DNA of 41,647 bases from Mycolicibacterium malmesburyense (lineage in GTDB: Bacteria > Actinomycetota > Actinomycetes > Mycobacteriales > Mycobacteriaceae): the NCBI RefSeq assembly GCF_001050015.1, contig NZ_CVTB01000267.1, positions 1-41,647 of the forward strand, written 5' to 3'. A program made the translations under genes and the position numbers. Positions 1-6,869 of the stretch are shown in pieces. A model generated the notes under the pieces. It did not search any database and had not been told where the DNA came from. It worked only from the letters and a program-made list of their open reading frames with translations. How positions within the stretch are numbered: position 1 is the stretch's first letter; every line of letters begins with the position of its first letter.

Positions 1-70
1 CGGGTCGGGTCACGACAGCGCCGCGGCCGTTGTCGGTGTCGGAGCCCGCACCGTCGCGCTCGTCGCTCAC
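1..70 (-). CDS. secE: SecE translocase subunit, N-terminal fragment
   Basis: The reverse strand reads from a GTG start as VSDERDGAGSDTDN and runs off the window edge, so only about 23 residues are visible. Mycobacterial SecE proteins begin with MSDE and a long acidic, disordered stretch before the single membrane helix, and this fits. A GGGAG ribosome-binding site lies about 7 bases upstream. An upstream in-frame-looking ATG hits a stop after two codons, which supports GTG as the start. SecE is the small membrane subunit of the SecYEG protein channel. Its place directly after tRNA-Trp and hadC matches the M. tuberculosis order trpT-secE-nusG. The assignment rests on the short sequence plus context. 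Confidence 0.75.
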   Translation of the reverse strand, partial: MSDERDGAGSDTDNGRGAVVTRP

Positions 71-146
71 CGCATGCTCCCTTGTCTGGTCATCTGGTTT
101 GTGGGTCACCTTCCAGTGTCCACACTTGTCGAGTATTCAGTTTGAG

Positions 147-219
<73 letters not shown>

Positions 220-374
220 TCAGGGTGGCATTGCGACAGGCCACCCGTTCGGGGCTCACACAATTTGCGCGCTCCCCGATCGGCTTATCTTCGAACCGAT
301 GGACAGCGCGCTGGACTGGGAAAACCCCGAGGTCCGAGTGTAGCGCGCCACCCGCCCGACTTACTAATCCACCG

Positions 375-935
375 CTAACCGGTGGCCTCGCCGTTCACGC
401 CGTCGCCGTCGGATTCCTCGTTGGGATCATGGACGACGGGCTTGCGCACGACCTGTCCGGTCTCCGGGTCCCAGCCGGCGGAGATCGAGTTGTCGCCCTC
501 GTGCCCCATCAGGGTGGTGAACGACTCCATCACCAGCTCGCCGTGCTGGTCGACCAGCTTGTTGCGGGTGGTGACGATGTCGGCGCCGAACCGTTCGTCG
601 ACGGTCAGGATTTCCATCGTGCCAGTCAGTTCGTCACCGACCTTGATCGGCCGATGGAATTTGAACTTCTGGTCGACCTGCACGATCTGCATGGTTTCGA
701 AGCCCACGTCGTTGTGCTGGAAGAAATGCCGCTGGATCATCACCGCGAAGATCGACATGAACGTCGGCGGCGCGATGAGCCCCTCATGACCGGACGCCTT
801 GGCGGCCTCCAGGCTGTGGCTCTGCGGATCATAGGCCTTGACGGCATTGGCGTACTGGCGGATCTGCTCCGTCCCCACGACGTAGGGCTCTGGGTACTCC
901 CAAACCATTCCCTTGATATCGATCTTGAGGGCCAT
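375..935 (-). CDS. hadC: FAS-II (3R)-hydroxyacyl-ACP dehydratase subunit HadC
   Basis: This 186-residue hotdog-fold protein starts MALKIDIKGMVWEYPEPYVV and closely resembles mycobacterial HadC. With HadB it forms the HadBC dehydratase of the FAS-II mycolic-acid elongation cycle, which removes water from 3-hydroxyacyl-AcpM in the late cycles. As known for the family, HadC is the non-catalytic partner that shapes the acyl channel; it has no D..NP..H hydratase motif, and none is seen here. It starts 3 bases after the hadB stop, so the two are translationally close. The C-terminal ~40 residues after the hotdog core are polar and acidic (GDGVNGEATG end). It is the last gene of the rpmG-hadA-hadB-hadC run. 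Confidence 0.96.
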   Translation of the reverse strand: MALKIDIKGMVWEYPEPYVVGTEQIRQYANAVKAYDPQSHSLEAAKASGHEGLIAPPTFMSIFAVMIQRHFFQHNDVGFETMQIVQVDQKFKFHRPIKVGDELTGTMEILTVDERFGADIVTTRNKLVDQHGELVMESFTTLMGHEGDNSISAGWDPETGQVVRKPVVHDPNEESDGDGVNGEATG

Positions 936-938
936 GGA

Positions 939-1367
939 TCACGCCAGCTTCGCGACGGCCACAGCGCGGCCGAAGATCTTCTTGCCACCGGTGGTGGCCG
1001 ACAGCGCGATCGTCACAGACTTCGTCTCGGGCTCAACGGATTTCACGCGCCCGTTGAAGACGATCTCGGCGCCGATGCCGTCGTTGGGCACCGGCACGAC
1101 CGCGGTGAACCGCACGTTGTACTCGGTCACGGCCGCCGGATCGCCGACCCACTCGGTGACGTATCCGCCACCCAGGCCCATGGTCAACATGCCGTGCGCG
1201 ATGGCGGTGTCAAGGCCGACTTGCTTCGCGATGTCGTCGTCCCAGTGAATCGGGTTGAGGTCACCGGACACCCCGGCGTAGTTGACGAGGTCCTGCCGCG
1301 TCAGCGGGATCACCTTCTCAGGGAGCTCGTCGCCCTTCTTCACCGAGGCGAACTCACGCAGTGGCAT
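939..1367 (-). CDS. hadB: FAS-II (3R)-hydroxyacyl-ACP dehydratase catalytic subunit HadB
   Basis: This 142-residue protein starts MPLREFASVKKGDELPEK, the position homologous to M. tuberculosis HadB; a longer upstream reading overlaps hadA and is unlikely. The hydratase-2 motif GDLNPIHWDD carries the catalytic Asp36 and His41, both intact. HadB is the shared catalytic subunit of HadAB and HadBC, which dehydrate 3-hydroxyacyl-AcpM during meromycolate synthesis. The ATG lies inside the 3' end of hadA (14-base overlap) and is preceded by an AGAGGG site, so translation is probably coupled. The rest of the chain, including the AHGMLTMGLGGGYV hotdog helix, is full length. Confidence 0.97.
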   Translation of the reverse strand: MPLREFASVKKGDELPEKVIPLTRQDLVNYAGVSGDLNPIHWDDDIAKQVGLDTAIAHGMLTMGLGGGYVTEWVGDPAAVTEYNVRFTAVVPVPNDGIGAEIVFNGRVKSVEPETKSVTIALSATTGGKKIFGRAVAVAKLA

Positions 1368-1830
1368 CTGAAAAACCCTCTTCTCCGTCACCCGACCGAC
1401 CCGCCAGGGTCGTGAAGGTCTCCTGTACGACGTCACCGGCTTCGTTGGTGACGATGTTCTTGAGCACGACGATGTCGGTTCCGTGGGCCTGCCGCACGGA
1501 GTCGACGTGCACGTCGCAGTAGAGCTTGTCGCCCGCGAAGATCGGCTTGGCGTACTTGACCACCTGGTCGACCTGCACGATCTTCGCGTCTTTGATCCCG
1601 ACGCCTGCGTGCTCGAAGAACGAAATCTGCGCCATGTACCCGAGGACGCTCATGAACGTCAGCGGTGCGGGCAGCGCCTTGTGGCCGAGTTCTGCCGCGA
1701 CAACCTCATCGAAGAACACGCGATCGTCGTTCTTCACCGCGACCGCGTACTCGCGAATCTTTTCGCGGCCAACGACGTAGTGGTCGGGGTAGCGGTAACG
1801 CATCCCGACGATCCGCTCGGACAACGACAC
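1354..1830 (-). CDS. hadA: FAS-II (3R)-hydroxyacyl-ACP dehydratase subunit HadA (Ser61 variant)
   Basis: This 158-residue hotdog protein begins MSLSERIVGMRYRYPDHYVV and matches mycobacterial HadA over its length, ending in the family's GEEGFSD-like tail. HadA pairs with HadB to form HadAB, acting in the early FAS-II elongation cycles. It has no catalytic dyad of its own, as expected. In M. tuberculosis HadA, Cys61 (context PLTFIC) is the residue covalently modified by activated thiacetazone and isoxyl. Aligned without gaps, this protein has PLTFMS, so position 61 is Ser (codon AGC at 1648-1650 on the reverse strand). The gene follows rpmG by 52 bases and overlaps hadB by 14 bases, so it sits in the same transcription unit. 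Confidence 0.97.
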   Translation of the reverse strand: MSLSERIVGMRYRYPDHYVVGREKIREYAVAVKNDDRVFFDEVVAAELGHKALPAPLTFMSVLGYMAQISFFEHAGVGIKDAKIVQVDQVVKYAKPIFAGDKLYCDVHVDSVRQAHGTDIVVLKNIVTNEAGDVVQETFTTLAGRSGDGEEGFSDATA

Positions 1831-1882
1831 AGTTAGTGAACCTACCTAGTCAACCCGGGCGACGCCCACGGGGTGACTCGTC

Positions 1883-2050
1883 TTAGCGCGATTCCTTGTG
1901 CGGCTGATGCTTGCCGCAGTTCGGGCAGAACTTCTTGATCTCGAGCCGGTCCGGGTCGTTGCGGCGGTTCTTCTTGGTGATGTAGTTGCGGTGCTTGCAC
2001 ACCTCGCAAGCCAAAGTGATCTTCGGCCGTACGTCGGTACTGGAGGCCAC
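1883..2050 (-). CDS. rpmG: 50S ribosomal protein L33 (four-cysteine type)
   Basis: The reverse strand encodes 55 residues from a GTG start: a short [10 protein letters not shown] leader, then CEVC and later CPNC, the paired CxxC knuckles of zinc-binding (C+) L33, with the conserved [10 protein letters not shown] core. It corresponds by sequence and position to rpmG2 of M. tuberculosis, directly upstream of hadA. L33 is a small protein of the large ribosomal subunit near the E site. In many actinobacteria C+ paralogues are replaced by cysteine-free copies under zinc starvation; that is family knowledge, and no zinc-regulator site is visible here. It lies 37 bases downstream of tRNA-Met and is probably cotranscribed with the tRNAs and hadABC. 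Confidence 0.97.
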   Translation of the reverse strand: MASSTDVRPKITLACEVCKHRNYITKKNRRNDPDRLEIKKFCPNCGKHQPHKESR

Positions 2051-2087
2051 GGTCTTCGTCCTTCGTTTACGCGTTCGATGTTGCCTG

Positions 2088-2161
2088 TAGCGGTGGGGGG
2101 GCTCGATCCCCCGACCTCACGATTATGAGTCGTGCGCTCTAACCAGCTGAGCTACACCGCC
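2088..2161 (-). tRNA. metT: tRNA-Met, elongator (anticodon CAT)
   Basis: A 74-base cloverleaf: acceptor GGCGGTG pairs with CACCGCT, with a G-U closing pair at position 1-72; D-arm GCTC/GAGC; anticodon loop CTCATAA; T-arm with loop GATCGAG. It lacks the C1-A72 mismatch and the three G-C pairs of initiator tRNA, so it is the elongator. It lies 33 bases downstream of tRNA-Thr on the same strand. Confidence 0.95.
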
Positions 2162-2194
2162 CCGGGATCCGGGCGGATGTCCGCCCGCTCACCG

Positions 2195-2267
2195 AGCCCC
2201 CTAACGGAATCGAACCGTTGACCTTTTCCTTACCATGGAAACGCTCTGCCGACTGAGCTAAGGGGGC
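2195..2267 (-). tRNA. thrT: tRNA-Thr (anticodon GGT)
   Basis: A 73-base cloverleaf: acceptor GCCCCCT pairs with AGGGGGC, anticodon stem TTTCC/GGAAA with loop ATGGTAA carrying GGT, T-loop GTTCGATTC, discriminator T. It is the first RNA of the thrT-metT-rpmG-hadABC run. Confidence 0.96.
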
Positions 2268-2309
2268 CTGCCTGCTTCGAGGTCGCGCACCGCGGCGCGA
2301 GCCTTAAAG

Positions 2310-2339
2310 AGGGTACAGTCTCGCCGATTGCCGCGCCAA
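2310..2339 (-). promoter_or_regulatory. Probable sigma-A-type promoter for thrT-metT-rpmG-hadABC
   Basis: On the reverse strand, TTGGCG (2334-2339) and TACCCT (2310-2315) are separated by 18 bases, a reasonable housekeeping -35/-10 pair. The -10 box lies 42 bases upstream of the tRNA-Thr 5' end. No stronger candidate occurs between here and hadA, where intergenic gaps are short. Prediction only. Confidence 0.5.
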
Positions 2340-2398
2340 ACCGCTGATCACCGCAACCGCTACGCAAGACTCTAGTCGCCCAGTGATAGGACGGAACA

Positions 2399-3259
2399 GT
2401 GACCGAACCCGGCGCGACCCGTGTGGCGGTGTATCTCGACTTCGACAACATCGTGATCTCGCGCTACGACCAGATCCACGGGCGCAACTCGTTCCAGCGC
2501 GACAAGGCCGCGGGTTTCCACAAGCACCCCGGCCGGCTGACCCAGGCGACCGTGGACGTCGGCGCGATCATCGACTACGCCTCGTCCTTCGGCACGCTGG
2601 TGCTCACCAAGGCCTATGCCGACTGGTCCACCGACGTCAACGCCGACTACCGCGACCAGTTGGTCGGCCGCGCCGTCGACCTCGTGCAGCTCTTCCCGGC
2701 GGCCGCCTACAGCAAAAACGGCGCCGACATCCGGCTCGCGGTCGACACCGTCGAGGACATGTTCCGGCTGCCCGACCTGACCCACGTCGTGATCGTCGCC
2801 GGCGATTCCGACTACATCCCGCTGGCCCAGCGGTGCAAACGGCTCGGCCGCTACGTCGTCGGGATCGGTATCACCGGATCGATCAGCCGCTCGCTCACCG
2901 CCGCGTGCGACGAGTACGTCTCCTACGACTCGCTGCCCGGGGTTCCCGCGATCAAGTCGGACGAGCCCAAGCGGCGCCGCACCAAGGCCGACGCCGAGCA
3001 GGAAGCCGAAATGCCCGACCCGCAGGCCGCCGCGACCGCGCTGCTCGAGCGGGCGCTGCGCATCGCGCACGGCAAGGACGACTCCGACTGGCTGCACAAT
3101 TCGGCTGTCAAGGCGCAGATGAAGCGGATGGACCCGTCGTTCTCGGAGAAGTCGCTGGGATTTCGCTCGTTCAGCGACTTCCTGCGCTCGCGCACTGACC
3201 TCGTCGAGCTCGACGAGAGCAGCACCATCCGCATGGTGCGGCTGCGCAGCCAGGATTGA
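2399..3259 (+). CDS. NYN (LabA/DUF88) domain protein with C-terminal OST-HTH/LOTUS domain
   Basis: This is 286 residues from a GTG start with AGGACGGA upstream. Residues ~8-180 form a NYN/PIN-like domain: YLDFDNIV supplies the first acidic pair (Asp14, Asp16-Asn17), and VAGDSDYIPL the second acidic cluster expected of metal-dependent PIN-type ribonucleases. After a charged linker (KRRRTKADAEQEAE, ~188-201), residues ~210-285 resemble an OST-HTH/LOTUS domain, which binds RNA in characterised relatives. The NYN-LOTUS arrangement suggests an RNA-directed nuclease or RNA-binding regulator; the substrate is unknown. It is divergent from thrT and lies 21 bases before the next gene, so the two are probably cotranscribed. 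Confidence 0.82.
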   Translation: MTEPGATRVAVYLDFDNIVISRYDQIHGRNSFQRDKAAGFHKHPGRLTQATVDVGAIIDYASSFGTLVLTKAYADWSTDVNADYRDQLVGRAVDLVQLFPAAAYSKNGADIRLAVDTVEDMFRLPDLTHVVIVAGDSDYIPLAQRCKRLGRYVVGIGITGSISRSLTAACDEYVSYDSLPGVPAIKSDEPKRRRTKADAEQEAEMPDPQAAATALLERALRIAHGKDDSDWLHNSAVKAQMKRMDPSFSEKSLGFRSFSDFLRSRTDLVELDESSTIRMVRLRSQD

Positions 3260-3280
3260 GCCGCCGATACGCTGAGGGCC

Positions 3281-3994
3281 ATGGCTTCGGATCGGCTTTA
3301 CTTCCGTCAGTTGTTGTCGGGTCGCGACTTCGCGGCCGGCGACATGATCGCCCAGCAGATGCGCAACTTCGCCTACCTGATCGGCGACCGCGAGACCGGC
3401 GACACGGTGGTCGTCGACCCCGCTTACGCCGCAGGCGATCTCGTCAACACGTTGGAGGCCGACGGCATGCGGCTGTCCGGCGTGTTGGTCACCCACCACC
3501 ACCCCGACCACGTCGGCGGGTCGATGATGGGCTTCGAACTCAAGGGGCTCGCCGAACTGCTCGAGCGCACGAGCGTGCCGGTTCACGTCAACAAGCTTGA
3601 GGCGGACTGGGTTTCGAAGGTCACGGGCATCGCGCGCAGTGAGCTCACCGAGCATCAGCACGGCGACGTCGTCAAGGTCGGCGACATCGACATCGAGCTG
3701 CTGCACACACCGGGCCACACCCCGGGCAGCCAGTGCTTCCTGCTCGACGGGCGACTCGTCGCCGGCGACACCCTGTTCCTGGAAGGGTGCGGGCGAACCG
3801 ACTTTCCCGGCGGAAACGTCGACGACATGTTCCGCAGCCTGCAGGCGCTCGCGAAGCTCTCCGGCGACCCGACGGTGTTCCCCGGCCACTGGTACTCCAT
3901 GGAGCCCAGCGCCTCCCTGTCGGAGGTCCGGCAGACCAACTACGTCTACCGGGCGAGCAACCTCGACCAGTGGCGCATGTTGATGGGTGGCTGA
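3281..3994 (+). CDS. Metallo-beta-lactamase-fold hydrolase, glyoxalase II-like
   Basis: These 237 residues carry the metal-binding signature THHHPDHVGG (His72, His74, Asp76, His77), then HTPGHTPGS, the bridging-Asp motif AGDTLF, and PGHWY with the last histidine. This is the complete di-metal site of the glyoxalase II/MBL family. Such enzymes hydrolyse thioesters or related bonds, but this protein is distinct from typical GloB and the substrate cannot be named. It occupies the position of M. tuberculosis Rv0634c (annotated possible glyoxalase II), between the had region and echA3, and is probably its orthologue. No signal peptide is seen, so it should be cytosolic. Confidence 0.85.
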   Translation: MASDRLYFRQLLSGRDFAAGDMIAQQMRNFAYLIGDRETGDTVVVDPAYAAGDLVNTLEADGMRLSGVLVTHHHPDHVGGSMMGFELKGLAELLERTSVPVHVNKLEADWVSKVTGIARSELTEHQHGDVVKVGDIDIELLHTPGHTPGSQCFLLDGRLVAGDTLFLEGCGRTDFPGGNVDDMFRSLQALAKLSGDPTVFPGHWYSMEPSASLSEVRQTNYVYRASNLDQWRMLMGG

Positions 3995-4009
3995 CCGGGC
4001 CCGACCAAC

Positions 4010-4678
4010 GTGGCGGACACGCTCTATGCCGACGTTTCGGAGTGGCAGGTCGGCGCCGACGACAGTTATCCGTACCCCGTGTTGTGCATCCGCTCCAACG
4101 ACGGGACGTATCGAGATCATCGGTGGCGCAACAACTATGACTGGTGTCGCCGCAGCGCCGACAGCGGTCGCCTGACGTTCTTCATCGTGTACTTCGTGTG
4201 GCGTCCGAACTGGCGCCAGACCGTGGACACGTTTCGCGGCCAGGTCGGCACCCCGCACCCGAGGATGGCGGTGATGCTCGACGTCGAATCCTGGGGTGGA
4301 CAGATCCGCGGCGACCGTTCGGCGGAGATCAACGCCACCCACCGCGAGGTCGGAAACTTCGTCGGTAGCGCGTCGAGGGTGATCGGCTACGGCAACGTCG
4401 CCGACCTGAACAATCTGTGGCCGCACAAACCGCCGGGACTGCGCCTCGTGGTCGCCGCCTACGGGCGCAACCCGCCGTACCCGGGCAAGGTCGCCCATCA
4501 GTACACCGCCGGCTCCGGATACGGCGGCGGCTTACCGGAGGGCGCCCCGCCGTTCGGCAACTGTGACATGAACTCCGCCGACGGCCTGGCCCCCGACGTT
4601 TTCGCAGATGCCTGCGGCATAAAGGACCGGGATTCCGATTTTTCTGGACATCGGGGTCGCATGGGGGCAAACTTGTAG
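4010..4678 (+). CDS. GH25-type muramidase-like protein without signal peptide
   Basis: This is 222 residues from a GTG start 15 bases after the previous stop. The fold landmarks of glycoside hydrolase family 25 lysozymes are in order: YADVSEWQ with Asp8, MLDVESWGG with the D-x-E pair Asp91/Glu93, HQYT near residue 163, and CDMN with Asp186. These match the four acidic residues used by Chalaropsis-type muramidases. The protein would cleave the muramic acid-glucosamine bond of peptidoglycan. No signal peptide or membrane helix is visible, as in phage endolysins, so export or lysis would need a partner. The last ~20 residues after CGIKD look like a disordered tail. A DUF2235 gene follows 36 bases later. 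Phage ancestry is plausible but not shown. Confidence 0.72.
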   Translation: MADTLYADVSEWQVGADDSYPYPVLCIRSNDGTYRDHRWRNNYDWCRRSADSGRLTFFIVYFVWRPNWRQTVDTFRGQVGTPHPRMAVMLDVESWGGQIRGDRSAEINATHREVGNFVGSASRVIGYGNVADLNNLWPHKPPGLRLVVAAYGRNPPYPGKVAHQYTAGSGYGGGLPEGAPPFGNCDMNSADGLAPDVFADACGIKDRDSDFSGHRGRMGANL

Positions 4679-4714
4679 ACCCTAGCGTCAATAATTCGGG
4701 CCCGGGGGGCCACT

Positions 4715-5755
4715 ATGAAGAAGCTAGTGCTGTGTTTCGACCGCAATCGTGGCATTTCCGAACCCGAAATCGCGACGAGCGCGTATCGAATCTCCCACCT
4801 GAGCGACGACACGCCCGGTCAGGTCACGTGGTATCACTCCGGAACCGCAGCAAACACGGGCAAGGCCCTGCGCCCGTACCGGGCCGCGGTCGACGACGCG
4901 CGCGCCGCCATCGCGGAGGCGTACCGGTTCCTGCTCGATCGGTGGGAGCCCGGTGACCCGATCTATCTGTTCGGCGTCGGTCGCGGTGGCTTCTGTGCTC
5001 AGGCGCTGACCCGGCTGCTGGCCACCGTGGGCGTTCTTCCCGAGCTGGCCGACTTCGTGCTGAACGCCTACGCCCTGCCACGGACCGGTCGCACCGAGCA
5101 GGACTGGTCCCGGGTCACGCAACTCGCCTCGCAGCTGGACCAGCAGCGTGAGATCCCGGTTCCTGTCCGGTTCTTGGGGCTCTGGGATGCGATACGCGTA
5201 CCGGGCTTCGCACGTCGCGCGGTACCGGCTCCGATGTCCAACGTGGAGTCCGGCAGGCACGCCGTCGCGATCGACGGCCGCCCTGGGGAACGATCCCTGG
5301 CGTCGGAACGCATCGAGGAGGTGTGGTTCCGCGGTGCCCACTGTGACGTCGCCGGCGGCCCGGGCGCCTGTAAGCCGTTGGCCGACGTCGCGTTCGACTG
5401 GGTCCTCGACGGCGCGATCGGTGCCGGGCTGACGGTTTCGGACGAGCGTCTGAACACGCTGCCCACGCCCGGGCAGCATGACGCGCTCGCCGAGACGGCC
5501 CACACCATCTCGATCCGCAGGCTGCCCGAGGACGCGGCCGTGCACGCCAGCGTCGAGTTGTACCTCCGCGATCATCCGCAGTACTGGAAGCGGCTACCGG
5601 CCCGCGTGACATGGGCCGACCTCGACTGGGCGGCGCGCGGTGAGCGCCTGGTCCACGTCGCCGGCGCGACAGACGTTGCCGCCGCACCTCTGGAGGAGTC
5701 GTTCAACGAGCTGGTCAGCAATATCACCGAGCTGAGCCCGGCCGGCCAATCCTGA
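4715..5755 (+). CDS. DUF2235 (Tle1-like) alpha/beta-hydrolase homologue lacking the serine nucleophile
   Basis: These 346 residues start KKLVLCFD, the first strand of DUF2235 proteins, which include type VI phospholipase effectors of the Tle1 group. The family's Asp and His landmarks are recognisable: FLGLWDAI (Asp158) and WFRGAHCDVAGG (His209, Asp211). The nucleophile elbow, usually GFSRGA, reads FGVGRGGF, so Gly89 replaces the catalytic Ser (codon GGT at 4979-4981). The N-terminal oxyanion motif is also altered (DRNRG instead of DGTWN). The protein is therefore probably inactive as a serine lipase, or has a new role. No signal peptide is present. It follows the GH25 gene by 36 bases, so the two may be one transcription unit. 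Confidence 0.7.
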   Translation: MKKLVLCFDRNRGISEPEIATSAYRISHLSDDTPGQVTWYHSGTAANTGKALRPYRAAVDDARAAIAEAYRFLLDRWEPGDPIYLFGVGRGGFCAQALTRLLATVGVLPELADFVLNAYALPRTGRTEQDWSRVTQLASQLDQQREIPVPVRFLGLWDAIRVPGFARRAVPAPMSNVESGRHAVAIDGRPGERSLASERIEEVWFRGAHCDVAGGPGACKPLADVAFDWVLDGAIGAGLTVSDERLNTLPTPGQHDALAETAHTISIRRLPEDAAVHASVELYLRDHPQYWKRLPARVTWADLDWAARGERLVHVAGATDVAAAPLEESFNELVSNITELSPAGQS

Positions 5756-5857
5756 CGAATTGCGCCGGTCACGGTCATTGTGGCGCAGCCCCCTATCGAC
5801 GCCGACGCCAATTAGCAAAGGCTGTGGGATCCGCTGCTGCGTGATATACAGCGGTGC

Positions 5858-6712
5858 GTGGATGCGGATGGGGTTCTCGGTCTGTCGGCCGGCATGTGGA
5901 CCGCGCTGGCCGCCTGGCTCGCCGTCGTGGTGGGGATCGCCGCGCTGGTCTACGCGTGGCGGCAGTATCAGCGGGTGAGGCGGCAGAGCGAGGAGCTGAT
6001 GCAGCCGAACGTGGCGATGTTCATGGAACCGGCGGCCAACGACTGGCACCTCATCGAGCTCGTGGTGAAGAACTTCGGGCGCACACCGGCCTACACCATT
6101 CGCTTCGACTTCGCCCACCCGCCGACGGTGGCCAAATACGAGAACGTCTACGACGACCGCTACGTCGACATCGCCCCGCTGAACCTGCCCGCCGAGATCC
6201 CCTACCTGGCGCCGGGCCAGGAATGGCGCATCGTCTGGGATTCCGCACTGGACCGCCGCGAGCTCGGCGAGGCCATCGCCTCCCGCTTCGACGGTGCGGT
6301 CACCTACTACGACCGGCAGGGCCAGGCCAAAAAGAAGGGCTCCCGCCACCGGTACCGCTCGACGGCGGTGCTGGACTGGTCGACGCTGCACCCGGTCGAG
6401 CGGCTCGAGCTGTTGACCACGCACGACCTCGCCCGCCAGGAGAAACAGAAGCTCGAGCTGCTGCGCCACCTGCTGACCTACTACCACTACGCGGCGAACG
6501 AGAGCCGCGAAGAGGTGCTGCGCGAGGAGATCAACCGGGTGCGCGCGTCGGTCGACGAAATGCGCGACCGGTACCGCACGGAAACCGAAGGCCCGCAACG
6601 TAAACCGCGTAACGGCGCGGTCCCCGGCCGCCCGATCGACATCGACGCTGAGTTCGAGGAAGCGCACACCCAGATCCTCAAGATCAATACGGCGCGGCAC
6701 CGCATCGCGTAG
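5858..6712 (+). CDS. Single-pass membrane protein of unknown function
   Basis: This is 284 residues from a GTG start; Met13 (MWTALAAW) is an alternative start. Residues ~13-36 form one hydrophobic helix followed by basic residues (WRQYQRVRRQ), consistent with an N-terminal anchor and a cytoplasmic body. Residues ~50-150 look like a beta-rich domain (VAMFMEP, VVKNFGRTPAYTIRF), and residues ~195-245 look like a helical, possibly coiled-coil segment rich in Glu, Arg and Lys. I do not recognise a family with a known function. It lies at the place where M. tuberculosis has Rv0633c, next to echA3, and has a similar length, so it may be the counterpart. A terminator-like hairpin follows the stop. 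Confidence 0.7.
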   Translation: MDADGVLGLSAGMWTALAAWLAVVVGIAALVYAWRQYQRVRRQSEELMQPNVAMFMEPAANDWHLIELVVKNFGRTPAYTIRFDFAHPPTVAKYENVYDDRYVDIAPLNLPAEIPYLAPGQEWRIVWDSALDRRELGEAIASRFDGAVTYYDRQGQAKKKGSRHRYRSTAVLDWSTLHPVERLELLTTHDLARQEKQKLELLRHLLTYYHYAANESREEVLREEINRVRASVDEMRDRYRTETEGPQRKPRNGAVPGRPIDIDAEFEEAHTQILKINTARHRIA

Positions 6713-6722
6713 GCCGTCGGTG

Positions 6723-6749
6723 AGCCCGGCATCCCCTCGCTGCCGGGCT
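6723..6749 (+). terminator. Hairpin, probable terminator
   Basis: AGCCCGGC (6723-6730) pairs perfectly with GCCGGGCT (6742-6749) around an 11-base loop, 11 bases after the preceding stop codon. There is no clear T-run after it, which is common for actinobacterial terminators. Confidence 0.5.
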
Positions 6750-6821
6750 GCCTGAGACGCTACGAAGAAGATCCGCCAGCGTCGCGCGTAACCGACTACC
6801 CCAGTCCCTTGGCATCCCCAT

Positions 6822-6846
6822 CGATGTTTCGTAACATCGTTACGAT
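6822..6846 (+). promoter_or_regulatory. Overlapping dyads on the echA3 -10 box; probable TetR operator
   Basis: CGATGTT-TCGT-AACATCG (6822-6839) is a perfect dyad. It overlaps a second one, CGTAAC-ATC-GTTACG (6830-6844). The latter covers TACGAT (6841-6846), a fair -10 hexamer 24 bases before the echA3 start. A TetR-family gene lies second in the downstream run, so autoregulation through this site is a sensible inference. Confidence 0.5.
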
Positions 6847-6869
6847 TAGCTGCCCTCAAAGGAGAAGCG

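Noticed and set aside
2372..4498. 708-residue minus-strand frame opposite NYN and metallo-hydrolase genes
   Set aside because: It is a mirror frame of two clearly recognised plus-strand genes and has no motif of its own.
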